A stretch of 64,000 nucleotides of DNA from Durusdinium trenchii (GCA_963970005.1 CAXAMN010006646.1:216682-280681); one strand, 5' to 3'. Numbered from the stretch's first letter, positions 11,760 to 23,763 are shown. A program made the numbers and translations. The notes: generated by a model from the letters alone, not told the origin.

Positions 11760-13560
11760 CATCACTCGTCAGGTCTTGGGGCCGCCTACTGAGAGACAAA
11801 AGCAACTCGCTGATCGCGCGATAAGATTTGGACACATGTCAATATTATTGATAGATCACGAGTTGCTATATCAAATAAATGAAGTGCGCGGAGCCTCCCG
11901 AATCGCCTGAAAAAGAGCGAGCTACCAATGAGGGTTCCGAGTGCCGATTGCTGTCAGCATTTTAAGCGAGTTCAGTAGTTCCACGATTTGCAATCGCAGG
12001 TGCAAACTATAAGGAAGTGCGTCACATGTTCGTAAAATGTACCCACAGATGCTTGGGTATGAGTTGTGCTTTCTTAGGATCACCTAGAAAACATGGACTC
12101 TCGAGCGCCAGAAAAGCATAGGGAATCAAGTTCAGATCATACCTCGCAAGTGAAACTTTTTGGCTTCAGTTCCAACTAAAAAAAACCCATCTTCCGCAGC
12201 AGAAACCTTGCAAGTGCACATGTTTGGTTTCACAATTGGTGTCAACACGAAAACACAAAAATCATTACATCCTCCCTGCCTTCCACCCACCGTTTCTATT
12301 CTCAGAAGTGTTGAAATCTGTGTCAGTGAGAACGACCGAATTTTGAAAATTTGCTGCAAAAAATTTACCTCCGTCTCACAAGTCTATGTGAGAAAGCAGC
12401 GAGTTTACAAAAACGATACCGGGATTTTTGAAACATATTCAAAGAAGCCTCTGGTGAATTTGTGGCGAAACCACACGGCCACCAAGCAAGCTCCTCCAAA
12501 CCTCAAGCCACGACAATCGATACCAGAATTGTAGATTGTAAACATATTCAGCAACTTCAACTGCTACCTTCCATACCCCCACAACACATCACCTCCATAC
12601 CCCAAGCCCGCGCGCGTTCTGACGCGAGCGAACACCCGGAGGGTAGAGCGAGCGTCGAACGCGCGAATCGAACATCAAAGCGTGAATCGATGTTCAATTC
12701 ATACGGTCTATTCACATTGTGTTCTCTAGCCTTGTGTTCTTGAAACGAGGGTCTGGGGCAGGCACCACCAGGCTTTGCCAAGCTAAACCGCCGAGCCACG
12801 GGTTACTGTATATTAATGAGCCATTTTTGCATTACTCAATTTCTTAGAAAAAAAACATTATAGAACTTGCGGCATAAAATTACATATTGAGGTCCGGCGG
12901 AGGAGGACGAGAAGGAGAAGGAGGAGAAGAAGGAGAAAAAGAAGGAGATGGACCTGACATAAAACCTAACAACCCTCACCTGACAGGTCGGGAAAAAAGA
13001 ACAGATGGACATGGTGACACGATTATATGTACACGCAATTATACGCACATATTCCAGATCATGCCATTTCATCAAGAGAACATACAATACACTCCCTATC
13101 ACTTTAAAGTGCTGAACGCCGCGAGATTGGTGATGTTTGGGGTGGGGTGGTCACCTGAATCAACTGATCTATTTGAGGGTGCTTAAAATTGCAACACGGC
13201 GATGCTGCCAGCAATTTCAAGACATGTTCTTGTTACAATTGTTGTTGTTGTTCCTGCTGATGGTGTTGTTGTGGTTGTTGTTGTTGTTGTTGCAATTGCA
13301 GTTGCTGCTGCTAGTTCTGATTCTGGTTCTGGTTGTTCTTGCTGCCGCTGTTATTTGTGGTTCTGCTTGTGGTTGCTGTCATAGAATATTGTGCTCTAAT
13401 TGTTGGGACGGCTTCTTGAATCCCAGTTTGTGTTGCAGTCTTGCTGTGCAGTTTATGGGAAAACACTGTCACCAACTGGAACAATGAGGCCATTCGGGCT
13501 AGTGTAGCAGGGGATTGTGCCGCGTCATTGGTTGAGCGATGGAGGGGCGCCCTGGTCATG
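11760..13560. other. No recognisable gene; microsatellites
   Basis: 12160-12500 is AT-rich with a 124-codon frame of no known family. 12897-12950 is purine-rich (GGAGAA). 13236-13310 is a TTG-rich run. Nothing here could be supported as a gene. Confidence 0.45.
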
Positions 13561-13564
13561 TTGC

Positions 13565-13660
13565 TTGGTTGACCTGGGTCAATGTAGGCATTATCGATTC
13601 CATACAAGACCTACATTGACCTATAATGTAGGTCATGTAGGTCAATGTACATTGTTTATG
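13565..13660. repeat. Palindromic TAGGTCAATGTA cluster
   Basis: CTACATTGACCTA and TAGGTCAATGTA lie face to face around 13611-13650, with further partial copies (GACCTGGGTCAATGTAGG) on the left side. They can fold into a short stem. Confidence 0.65.
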
Positions 13661-13727
13661 GTTTATGGTTTGGGTATGTTACAGTATGTTTTCTACCTTT
13701 TTCCAACGCGGCCAGGCGTCCAGGCGG

Positions 13728-14045
13728 ATGAGGCGCTCCATCAGCGCATGCGTGCGGATGGCGTTCCAAGCAACACCTCCGTTCCAAGCAACACTTCCTC
13801 CTTGGGAGTGGGGAGACTTCGCAGGAAGCGATGGGGAAGACTTCGCAGTTGACTTGACCTTCGCTTCCAATCGCCCGTCGACTGGACGTCCGTCCGTCCG
13901 ACCGACGTCCCAACGTGAGTTGACGAGTCGAGGGAGGTCGACACCACGAGAGGAGCTGCTTGCTAGGAACAAGAAACTACGCACGGTGGAGGCCATCGGT
14001 ATTAGCTTGGAGGCCATCGCTACTATAGTAACAAGAAACTACTAA
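13728..14045 (+). CDS. Candidate exon ending in EAIA repeat
   Basis: An open frame from ATG 13728 to a stop at 14045 (105 residues) with Ser/Arg-rich content. Its C-terminal part contains VEAIGISLEAIATIV, the translated form of the dispersed minisatellite. Runs of this kind inside predicted Symbiodiniaceae proteins suggest the satellite can be exonised. Upstream limits are unknown, other frames are partly open, and no domain is recognised. Confidence 0.3.
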   Translation: MRRSISACVRMAFQATPPFQATLPPWEWGDFAGSDGEDFAVDLTFASNRPSTGRPSVRPTSQRELTSRGRSTPREELLARNKKLRTVEAIGISLEAIATIVTRNY

Positions 14046-14116
14046 TAATAAGGGCAAGATCGCAGACACCGACTGAGACTGAGAGATTTATACCATTTTA
14101 TACCGATATTGGGCTG

Positions 14117-14171
14117 GTTGACCTGGGATCAATGGGGCGGCATAGATTCCAGTCCCATTAGTCGTGTTTGG
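14117..14171. repeat. Half of a CCATTAGTCGTG foldback family
   Basis: A 22-nt word at 14150-14171 matches exactly, in reverse complement, at 22279-22300. TCAATGGGGCGGCATA is also shared with the 22.3-kb element, so this is a related, rearranged copy. Confidence 0.75.
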
Positions 14172-14842
14172 GGATGATTTGGGAACAGCATCTCCACCAT
14201 CAGCTTGGGCAGTGTGAGGCCGGGCAGGTGGACTTTCTGCGTGAGTCTGAAGACTTCAAGGACGAGGCGGACGAGATTTTTGGGATCGACGGGCCAGCCA
14301 AAGCTGGTCCGGGCAGACGGCGCCCCTCTTATTTCAACATCACCAGCTGCTTCGTAAAGGTCCAATGGCTTGGACAAGACATTTGGGCAGTCGGCAGGGC
14401 AGTCGCAGTTTGACAGTCATAGCACACAGCGAAACATCCTTTTTGGGTTGGGCTGTGCGAAGAAGGGGGGGTTCAGGATGTCACTGGCCAGTTTCAAACC
14501 GCAACTCGCTCCTTCCGAAAAGGTCATCGCCGGCACGACTTCCAACATATAGGCTATATAGTGATCTATACCCGGGCCCCGCTAAGGAGTAGTGAATGGA
14601 CGGCCACCCCTTAACCTCGAAGGTGTCCAGGGTGGTCTTGACGGTATGTCGGGGCCAGAAGTGTTAATAGGTACCAGGATGCACCAGGACCATCCTAATC
14701 CTCTTAGGATCTCGGACTACCCAGCGCAATACTTGGGGATCTCTATTGGACCAGTTGGATGGTCCAGACTTAGACATGTTTGTTTTCAGCTCCTACTTGA
14801 TCTTTTGCCATCGGTCGCCCGGTTGACAGCTCAGATGGCTCA

Positions 14843-14843
14843 A

Positions 14844-14884
<41 letters not shown>
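14843..14884. repeat. (GTT)n microsatellite
   Basis: About 14 uninterrupted GTT units. Confidence 0.95.
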
Positions 14885-15516
14885 GACTTTCTCGCTGTTT
14901 GTGACCGTAAGATGGCTCAATACTATTATGGAATACTGACAACTATTATATACATATTTAACAGGTGCTGCATGAATCTCATGGCCACCGGACATCCCGT
15001 TTTCCATGTGGCGAACATCTTTGCGGGCCAGGACATGTCCATACTGGAAGACCAGGCGCGGGCTCGCACAATGCTCGCACTCAGAGGTGGTCTTTTTGGT
15101 TCAGATTTGGCAACGAGTCAGAACCTTTTGGTATGGATCAATGGCGGGTTGACCTTTCGTTCCAGACCACGAAGAAAAGACCACGATCCACAGCGTGTTC
15201 CATACTTGCGTTCCAGACCCTTGTTCCATAACTAGGTTCCATATACCTTGGTTGAAGAACCTTAATTTGATTATCTTAATGAGGTAGTTGATGATGTAGA
15301 TTTGGGTTTGTGTTGGTTCCCCTTTGATATTCCCGGATGTTTGGAAAGATGCTAGGAAATTTTGATGAGGCATTTGATTTGTTTTCATTGTCCTGCCAGG
15401 CCCAACGTCTCGAAGCTCTTTGCATGTCAAGATGACATGAAGCACACACGACATGAAACCAGAAGAAACCAGAGCAGTCATGTTCACACAAGTTCCTTTT
15501 CCAAAAGCCGCTGGCA

Positions 15517-15753
15517 ATGTCTGGGGCAATCGATATAATCGATGAGGTACCAAAATTTCCGGTATCGAAATGTATCGAGTCAGCCGGTGGCGACCTCCGA
15601 TTGAACTCCCCAGACGCCCTGAAAGCAGCCTTTTTTGGATGGTCGAACCTCGAGGATTCTGGGAAGGCGGCGTTTTGCAGAACTGAATTTCCTTCGAGGC
15701 AGTACAAAATGGTCACCATCGGATCTTCGTCTAACGGAACCATCAACCCCCTT
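15517..15753 (+). CDS. Candidate first exon, GTAAGT donor
   Basis: ATG 15517 opens a frame (MSGAIDIIDEVPKFPVSK...) that ends at an ideal-looking GTAAGT donor at 15754. Residues 1-79 read like a soluble globular protein. A minus-strand frame across the same DNA is also open (15276-15875), so strand is not proven. The next candidate exon is at 15940-16129, but its phase does not fit a direct join, so an exon may be missing between them. Confidence 0.4.
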
Positions 15754-15939
15754 GTAAGTTTAAACGCATCTCCGATCTCTCCGTATGTCACATGAGTCCT
15801 TGCCTCTCCTTCATGTTCTCCAAAGCTTTCCCACTCCAGGCGCGATGATTGGCCTCTTAACCAGTATAAAACCATTTTGGATCTAACCCTTCACCGGGTT
15901 TTGCTTAATGAAGGTGCTTTTTTGTGTGTTCCCTATAGG

Positions 15940-16129
15940 TGACTCCGCTGGGGGAAGATGGTGCCAGTCGACGTGGACAGACTCAGACCTGCACAGATCG
16001 GCGATGTGTGAGGTCTCTGACATGGGACGTCGCTTTGAGCAGATGCAGCGACACTTGGAGGTGTGGTGCGACGATGCAACGAAACGACGAGGGGTTCCAG
16101 GTGGTCCACTCCGAAGCCAAGTGGAATAA
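15940..16129 (+). CDS. Candidate last exon
   Basis: After a pyrimidine-rich tract and CTATAG, a frame runs to TAA at 16127-16129 and contains MGRRFEQMQRHLEVWCDDA, likely a helix. A second frame over the same exon is also open and would join in phase 0 to the exon ending at 15753, so the reading frame is unresolved. Confidence 0.35.
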
Positions 16130-16435
16130 AGTGGTGATGGTGACAGATAGCATTCATATATAACTCCATTGAATATCATTGAATTATTTAAACCATGTAT
16201 TATAATATAATATATAACATATAGCTACCCAAGACCTACTTTTTTGGGACTTGCAGGGCATATTGTGAAGCAGATAGCATTTTGCAGTTGCACCTGAACA
16301 TTAGATATTCCTAAAATAGATTTACCTGAGTCGTTGTGTTTATGTGCTGCAGTCCTTATGTGTGGTGTCCATTGAGAAGGCCAAATTTAAGGATATTTAC
16401 ACACAACACAGCTATAACATGTGCGTCCCTCTTTG

Positions 16436-17201
16436 TCAAAATATTACTGTACTGTTTGGTTCATCTTCACTTTCCAACTCTTCTGGATGAGTTTGTTTTC
16501 TGACATTCTCTTGATGGAGGGTTCCCTTTTCTTTTTTTTTTGGCGCCACTGGACATCATATTCACATAATGGTAAGACATAATAGTTTTTTTCTGATGCC
16601 TTTGCTTTTGCTCTTTCATTCCTTACTCTTTTCGGGGTTGTTTTCCTTCCATTCTTTCCTTTTTTGTTGGCAGTATTCATTCTGTATTATCGTGATATCT
16701 TCTTGATTGTTTGGCTCTACAACTGTCGCAGGTTTTAAACCCTTCAGTAAATCTTTCTAATGTTCTATTATTCTGACACCCTTTGCAGTTCTGTTTAGTA
16801 GTATCCATTATACTTTTTACATCGTTTTTACACATATTTTGATATATTGTGTAAGTATGCGTTAAACAAACAATACTACTACATATTTGACAGAAAGTAA
16901 TGCAGTTGATATACTTCCCTTTCTACTATCTATATATACAATCTAAATCCGCATCCACAGTAATTACATTGATTTGTTATATTATTCATAAACCATCGGG
17001 CATGAATATAATCTTCATTAGGTATGTCTCTTTTGCCCTTTCTATCCTGTATTTTATATTGTTCAACCCGCTTATTGAAATAGCTTGTGATACATGGTTT
17101 ATTGAATTCATTTTCAGTATCATCACTGTCATAAATTAAAAAGATCACTTAACTCTGCTTAAATCCCTAGCTCGTGTGATAGCCATCCACAGCCACTCTC
17201 T
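16436..17201 (-). pseudogene. Decayed virus-like helicase tail and zinc-finger gene
   Basis: An AT-rich island carries minus-strand pieces in shifted frames. At 17148-17201 WLWMAITRARDLSRV resembles motif VI of superfamily 1 helicases (pattern ALTRAR.L). At 16930-17148 DRKGKRDIPNEDYI is followed by NITNQCNYCGCGF, a zinc-binding CxxC segment. At 16677-16808 a new start, MDTTKQNCKGCQ, leads to KTCDSCRAKQSRRYH. At about 16436-16600 CEYDVQWRQ precedes a run of ten A and then LHQENVRKQTHPEEL in another frame. I recognise these blocks, from memory, as parts of a protein family shared by large DNA viruses and some protists. At least three frameshifts and in-frame stops make this a relic. Confidence 0.5.
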
Positions 17202-18307
17202 ATAATTTCTTATCAGTACTATCTGCAGCTTAGCTTTAATATTTTCTTTTTTTTTAGTTCCCTAATATGTTGGTTGAAACTTTGCACGGTTTTTAATTCA
17301 ACGTGTGCTTGCACACCTTATGTATGCAATATGTTGTATATATATATATGCCCCCCCCGCAATCCATCAAAAACTTCAACTTAAAAAAGGACCTCAAAAG
17401 CATGATCTCAAAATGTGCAGAATCCACTGTAAATACCACTGAACAGTGCAAAAAGGTAGGTCTGGGGGGGTTTACCATCTATTTAGCTACATTGGTGTGG
17501 TTATGTGTGGTTGAAAAGGAGTCAATGTGCTGCCATCCCATAAAATATCTAAAATGTTTGGGTATGAATCTGGACTTGGTTTACCGGTGATGATAGGTCT
17601 TCCGGTCCGACGAGGCGACGAGGTCCTGGTGTGGTCTGAGCGATGCCAAGGATGCCAGTTCTTCAGCCGGTCGGGAGATGGAACCAACATAGACTAGAGA
17701 TGACAAGGATGCCAAGGATGCCTTTTTTTCTGTTTCAGCGGGCGGCTCCTGTTTTTCAGGAAGTCTCCTTTGTTTTTGGTGAAACCCATGTGCTTCTTTC
17801 ATCAACTCTCCAGTGCCACATAGTGCCACCATCTTTCCAAGATTGACTTGTTTCATCATGGCGTACTGGCGCACATACCCATCACTTCCGGTTTGACTCT
17901 TGCGGTCTCTCAAGTCCCACCGAAGGAGCTGGTCACCGATCAATCGATGCAGAACCTGGGCGAGCGCACCCAGCGTCTGTATAGCAAGGTGCGGAGAGAG
18001 GGACGGAAGAGACGGGGTGTTTGTCAGGCAATAAGGAACCGATATATATATATATATATACACCTAGAACCAGGTCATGACCTCTATTTTGGAGCACCAA
18101 CCACCCATATTTTATGGCCAAACTTCCGATCAAAACAGGGGTCAATTGGGTTCCAGGTATATATAGAAATCTAATGAACTCTATGACAGCTAGACTGATA
18201 TTGAAAGATGAAGGCTTCTTTCCCGATGGTTTTCGTCTGGTGAATGTTGGAGGATGGGGTCCTGCACGTTTTGAGAGTAACTTTTCTACGTTTTTGGTCA
18301 GAGACGT
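17202..18307. other. Unassigned
   Basis: Holds a TA run at 17336-17350 and another at 18040-18060. Overlapping frames at 17581-18063 are not supported by any motif. Confidence 0.4.
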
Positions 18308-18607
18308 GTGGACGATGTACCTATGCACTCAGTGGATGAACCGTTTTTGGGGATTGGTTTCCCCACTTCTATGAACCTCTGGACGCCTGTGGATCCAGGC
18401 GGCTCGTGGTTCGAGCTCTCTTCACCAAAACGGGAGGCAAAGAGATGGCTTGACCCAAAAGCGCTTAAGTGGTGTTTGGCTCAATTCCAAGTGGCCGGTG
18501 TGTTGATGCTAAGGCAAGTCACGGGTTCCCCTTCAATTCTCTCAGTGCTTTTCAAAGGACGTCCGACTTTGAAAGAAATCGGCGTATCGCGTGTCCTTAC
18601 ATCCTAG
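18308..18607 (+). CDS. Candidate exon region, unknown product
   Basis: A frame containing SSPKREAKRWLDPKALKWCL and QFQVAGVLMLRQ looks protein-like. The neighbouring frame to 18768 (ASAEWSEMTLGKDWLRES) is equally plausible. Boundaries and frame are unresolved. It may belong upstream of the two exons at 19.1-19.5 kb. Confidence 0.25.
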   Translation: MDDVPMHSVDEPFLGIGFPTSMNLWTPVDPGGSWFELSSPKREAKRWLDPKALKWCLAQFQVAGVLMLRQVTGSPSILSVLFKGRPTLKEIGVSRVLTS

Positions 18608-19070
18608 GGTTCTGTGTTGGCACTTGCGACGAACGGATGTCACTGCCCGTTTTGCAGGCTTCTGCAGAGTGGTCAGAGATGACCTTGGGTAAGGACTGGC
18701 TTCGCGAGTCAGACTCATGCTGGCAAGGAAACCAAGCAGTGCCGGAGACCCTGAATGCTTGGCTCTAGTGACTCTAGTGACAAACTTTGGCGACAAATCA
18801 ACCAGCACAAAGAGATACCAAGGACCTTGGGACGTGTGTTAATTGCGACGGAAACCAGTGTAATTCCAAACAGTAGTGTTATTCCTACTTGTCTAGTGTG
18901 TTTTTTTGCAACGAACTCCACGATCACTTTTGAAAAACATTTCGGCCTACCGTCGCAAAAAACACCGGATTCCGTCGCAATTTACACGCAGCCCAAGGAC
19001 CTTTGCTATGGAGTACCACGGAGTACCATCCTTGGATCAAGGGCCTTTGATTCTCCACACTCCACACCAG

Positions 19071-19467
19071 GCCGTTCTCGCTCTGCCCGTGGACCGCGGA
19101 GGAGCTCAGCGCAGTGAGTGAAGATTTGACCCGGCTATGGATTCGGGCTGGGATGCTCAGCCCAGAGGAGCTCCATGAGTTCCAAAGGGTGGCTGATGGA
19201 ACATAGATAGTCAGGGGGGTCTATAAACAACCCTTGGGTTGTGCTGGTTATTATACTGTATGTTTTTTTTTGCAAACTAGCGAAACAGGGCGGCCGAGAT
19301 TGGCAGAATTACGGTGCAACTCGGTTCCTGAATTGGTCGCGGAATTGGACTCGTTCGAACAGAGGAGTTCATCGCCAGCGGGGATTCCGGTTCGGGTGAT
19401 TCTTGGAGCCACGCGGAGCCACGGCACCTGGGACTGGACATGGACTCGGGAAACCAAAAGCCGAATG
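19071..19467 (+). CDS. Two joined exons of an unknown protein
   Basis: Exon 19071-19198 follows CACACCAG and reads WTAEELSAVSEDLTRLW and LSPEELHEFQRVADG. It ends at a GA donor in phase 1, just before an in-frame stop. Exon 19289-19467 follows GAAACAG, starts in phase 1 and reads PRLAELRCNSVPELVAELD, ending at a GTAGGT donor. The join is in frame and removes the stop, which is the main evidence. No domain is recognised; the first exon is acidic and helical. Confidence 0.5.
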
Positions 19468-21221
19468 GTAGGTGTTCATGTGCCGGTGCAGGTGTTTTTG
19501 AGTGAACAGACTTAGCCGCATTCAGTGAGTGGATGTTTGGGGCACCCTTACCGCCCTCGAAAAACCATCATCACCCTCCTGGCCACTGGCCAGGGACACC
19601 AGTGGTTTCTGGGCACCGGACTTAGAACACACACAAAAAAGCACCTGTTGGAGGGTGCGGATATATGTTCTTCACCGGAAGATATGTTCACACAGGAAAC
19701 ACCAGGCCTGGAGGCTGACAGTCACGGCTGACATGCGGCCTGGTTCCTTCATCATGTCCCCTTGGTTCGGGGATTCTTGGTGGAGCATGTCCCGCTGCGC
19801 TCCTCCGATCTCCAGGTAGAGGAGCATGAGCAAAGTCTCATGCCTTTGGCGGAGGCGTTCCGCCACCAGGAGCCAGACGTGGACAGAGGTGGAGGTGTGT
19901 GTGTTGAACTACCCCCTCGAACTACTCAAGGGCCGTGTGTGTTTTTGAATAGGAAGACCCCCTGGCCCAGTTGCGTTTGGGTTCGTTTTCCTTCCGGTCT
20001 TTGGGGGTGACCCAATATGTTTCAGACCTTAGGTGAATCTCTGTTTCGATGTGCGAAGTCCGAACTCCGAAGAACCGGGTTTTGTCGGTGGGAGAGATGA
20101 GACTGTAAGTTAGGGAAGCAGCGGGAAGCATTCTGATTGGTCCTGGTTGGACCTGTGCTTTTTTTCAAGGCCATGCGGACCCATGGGCAATGGATGGCCG
20201 AAATGGAGTAGAACTGCAGAAGCACCAGGTTTTCCGGAAGTGGTCCTGCTGTCCATTCAGGGGGACAGTTGTCGACAGTTAGTAGTTTCCAATACTTTCC
20301 ATGCAATGGCACCAGGTTTTCCGAGGAATAGAAGCGTTAGGGAAGCTGCTTTTGCTTCGGTCATCCACGCTTTTGCTTCGGTTCTCACTCCGAACCAGAT
20401 TCGCAGTCCGCTCAGCAAGATAAAGAAGGTTCTCATAATATAAGGTTCTCACTTACTGAAGAAGCTGCCAAACCATTTGAGTCGAAGGTACCTATTTGTT
20501 CACCAACAACGGGAACCAGAAGCCAGATGCAGCTGCTTTTGTTTCAGTCAGGGAAGCTTTGGTATTTCAATCACAGGTTCTTGCGGAACAATGCTATTTG
20601 CCCGAACAAGGAAAATGTGATGCTCTCTGAACCACAGGCAATCAAGAACCATGCATACAGTGATTTGAAATCCATGGTGAACAGTTAAGACATTCAATAT
20701 ATAGGTACTGTAATATGAGAAGGTTAGTGAGAAGGTTCAATGAATCAGGATAGCGGTCTCGCTTGAAAGACGACCAGACTGCCCAAAACGATCACTTTTC
20801 ATCTCACCTCTAAGGATCCATAATTAGACACCCCGAGTTGCGGGGGGCTCCGGTCTAAGCAATACAATTTGGTTGGTAAGCTTGTCCGACAGTCCTCCCA
20901 TGTGCGATCTCGCAATTTTCGGCTTTCTTTCATTGACTCCACGGGACTCCACGGAGTCTACGTCTTTGTGAGATCATGACTCCTACGCCTCTGAACAGTC
21001 TGACTGCATACGCGGCCTTGGGCGCCCGAAAAGGGCTTATCCTACATGACGCTCAGCCAGCTGGATTCACCAGACGTGTCACCAGGTCCCCAATTACTTC
21101 GCTGTAACAGAAGCATTGACTATTAGATAGTATATGAGTTTGAAGTTCAGAAGAGCTGAAGTCAATGCTTGTCAGATAGCTCATGTTTGCAGCGTTGCAC
21201 GTGCAAACAACGTCTGGCACC
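19468..21221. other. Unassigned, possible further exons
   Basis: Protein-like readings exist on both strands at 19750-19900 (SSDLQVEEHEQSLMPLAEAF on +), but no acceptor fits. 20450-21050 shows nothing. Confidence 0.3.
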
Positions 21222-21719
21222 ATGGCCAAGCCATCCCAAACCACAGCAGGTGCCATATCACCGAAGGGCCCCTCCTTCCTGTGCTCCGCTCGTTTTCGAA
21301 CAGCGCAGGAACAGCGACGCAAGGCCTCCACGCCCACGAGAGTGACGCAGCCCAAAGCAGGCAGAACGGTCGAACCGGTTCGACGCTTCGGGCGTTCGCC
21401 AGGTGCGGCCCCACCCGGGCTCCGTGCTTTCCATCGTCTGGTCACCCCCCCCACCCCGGGCACGGTCGCCCGATGCCCGTGGTCGAGTCTATCCCCGAAT
21501 GCGGCGCAACTTGGCTCCTCACCGCACGCCGCACGCGGCACGTCCGGGACCCGCGTGCCGTTTTTCTTCGCCTGGGGACGAAGCCGAACCTCCGCCGCCC
21601 AGCCTGAACCGGTGCGAAGTTCGGTGCCCCACCGGACGTTCCAGGGCTTTGACTTTGACCTGGAGACCGGTACCTGGAGGCAGCGAGCTGAAGAGGCTTG
21701 TTGGAGTGGGGGATGTTAG
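21222..21719 (+). CDS. GC-rich single-exon candidate, basic Ser/Pro-rich protein
   Basis: The ATG lies in a favourable context (CACCATGG). 165 codons run to TAG at 21717-21719. Third codon positions are mostly G or C along the whole frame, unlike the flanks. The product has a basic, Pro/Ser-rich middle and the C-terminal run TFQGFDFDLETGTWRQRAEE. Other frames are open for part of this length because GC is high. Function unknown. Confidence 0.45.
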   Translation: MAKPSQTTAGAISPKGPSFLCSARFRTAQEQRRKASTPTRVTQPKAGRTVEPVRRFGRSPGAAPPGLRAFHRLVTPPTPGTVARCPWSSLSPNAAQLGSSPHAARGTSGTRVPFFFAWGRSRTSAAQPEPVRSSVPHRTFQGFDFDLETGTWRQRAEEACWSGGC

Positions 21720-23292
21720 GGAGATGTTGGGGGACCAGAACTTATTAGATTCTTTCTGACATCTCAAAGATTGGTTGCTTTTGGGTTCGCTGTTCATATA
21801 TTACTGCTAAATGCGTGAAAGTTCATTTTTGTTGGTGGATTGTCGCACGGCTGTGTCTTAGAACATATCACCCGAAAACAGTGCCACATGCCTGATGGGG
21901 TACAAGCTGGAGCCTGCTAAGGAGATTCTAGCTAAAGGGCCAAATGGCTAGCTGGTAGATTGAGACCAAGCCATTTGGCATCCATAGTCCATAGTGGCAT
22001 CCATTTGTCCTAGTTTTGGAGCAGACATCCCCTGAGTCGATGATGTTCCACCCAGCAGAAGTTTCATGAAGTTTCATCATTGACTCCGAACTGGAACTGC
22101 GAAGAGTAGGGACTCTTGATGTCAACCCAGGGAGCTTGATTTATGGTGTTTCAAGTTGGTGGTTAATCCATTGGTGTTCCGGATTGGGCGATGTCCGATG
22201 GACCACTCAACCGCCCCAGTTCGACTAGACCGTGACCGGAGACCGCCCCAGAGACGCCCTGCTTCTGAAATCGGAATCCCAAACACGACTAATGGGACTG
22301 CCGTATTGACCGATCAGTTGGGGTGGTGGTGGTGCCAGAGGGGTCAATGGGGCGGCATATATGACAGACATGGAGTGTCTGGGAATAGGAAAACTACGGT
22401 ACCGGGGCTTTGAAGGACTCATGAGTACGTCATCGGCCATTTTCTCGGAGGGTCCAAGTAGTTTGGATGTTCGAAGTGTCAGCTACAACTACGTAAATCA
22501 CAAGTTGCCGTGGAGCCATCCTTTTGACATGGTGGCTTTGTGGTGCTTTGCTTAGGGGATTGTTTTGAAACCCAATTGGCTGTGGAACCCTTGGATGGCC
22601 ACAGAAGATCCGAGTGAAGGAAAACTTGGAACCAATTGATTCCTCTAGTTTCAGGAAGCTTGGGTACAGCCTGTCATCCTCAAGATCTGCCTCTCACTGC
22701 AGCAACACCAAAATGGTTGAAATACCGCTCGCCTGGCAGCTGCGGTTCAAAGATGCAAGCCATTGTTGTTCACCAAATTCACCCACAAACAGCACAGACA
22801 CCGTGTGTTTAACACCCGTGACAGTATTCCTGAACGCATGCAACCGGCGTTGGAATAACAATGAATAACACACGTGCACATTAAGATTGTATTCATATTG
22901 TATAGTTATATATATATATATTTGCAAGCATTAGAATCAGATATGATCCTGGATGATTTTCTCGAGATACACGTGTGTGTCATTGTCTTTGCAGCTGGTT
23001 GTGACCTCGACTGAGACGCTTTGCCATTCAAAAGTACAACACATTTTTGCTAGGTACCACGTCCACTGGTCACCCAATCTAATACTTCAGCGTATGTTTT
23101 TTTCCACTAAGAACAGGGTCCATTCCGCCGCAGAAAGCTTGAAGCCAAGCATTCCGCAATTCCAACATCGCAGATGGGAGTTGTATGTTGGATTAACACT
23201 CTGCCCCGTCTTCGAGCGAAGGTCTAGGGAGAATCCGACAAGCCTGCCTCAGCACCGAGCTGGACATTTGTATAGACCCCCCATGTCTAGAT
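21720..23292. other. No gene supported except a foldback repeat
   Basis: Contains the foldback element at 22275-22382 and a TA run at 22904-22920. No coding region here could be supported. Confidence 0.4.
22275..22382. repeat. Foldback element (GATCAGTTGGGG family)
   Basis: The arms TAATGGGACTGCCGTATTGACC and GGTCAATGGGGCGGCATA are partly complementary. The core CGATCAGTTGGGGTG is shared with the element at 55075-55157. The left end is shared in reverse complement with 14150-14171. Confidence 0.65.
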
Positions 23293-23357
23293 AGAAAAGT
23301 AGATCCCCACGTAGAAAATGTATTGGACACCGCGCCATTATCTATTTGGGGATCACT
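23293..23357. repeat. Dispersed repeat, copy 1
   Basis: AAAAGTAGATCCCCAC, ATGTATTGGA and TCTATTTGGGGATCAC occur in the same order and spacing as at 26440-26499. Confidence 0.75.
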
Positions 23358-23373
23358 ATATTGCCCAAGCTCC

Positions 23374-23763
23374 CTAGGAGATCCAACTCTCCCTCACCGA
23401 CTCGTGCGTGAGTCCGCCTGCTTTCCGCCGATGGCCACCCGTGCACGGGGAGAAGATGGCTGAAGCAGGCGTGGAAGATGCGGACCGCAGTGGATCACTG
23501 GGAGGACCGTGGATCACAGGGAGGGAGTTCTCCGAACGATGACGGGAGATGAGAGAGCTGGATGTTCCATCTGGCGCGGTGGCCTGGGGTGTGAACTCTC
23601 TCCTCTCCTTCAGCTCCATTGGGTCCACCGGTACCGAAAACACATGAAACCACCATTTTCCTCGTTGTCTTCTGACTTCTGATTTCAGACAGGTTCGGAA
23701 CCCCCCAAAACTCTGGTGGGGCTTCACGATTGGTAGTTCCTGACGACACAAAGCTCTTTTCAA
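23374..23763 (-). CDS. Candidate coding region, unknown product
   Basis: A 129-codon minus-strand frame with a protein-like centre (GKWWFHVFSVPVDPMELK) and a Ser/Pro-rich C-terminus ending at a stop at 23374. A second minus frame is also open over part of it. The true start is unknown and no domain is recognised. Confidence 0.35.
   Translation of the reverse strand: MKRALCRQELPIVKPHQSFGGFRTCLKSEVRRQRGKWWFHVFSVPVDPMELKERREFTPQATAPDGTSSSLISRHRSENSLPVIHGPPSDPLRSASSTPASAIFSPCTGGHRRKAGGLTHESVRESWIS

Noticed and set aside
15276..15875. 199-codon minus frame
   Set aside because: The + strand reading ends at a GTAAGT donor and has a clean ATG. Strand is still not proven.
21134..21607. 157-codon frame overlapping the GC-rich candidate
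   Set aside because: The codon third-position bias and ATG context favour the frame from 21222.
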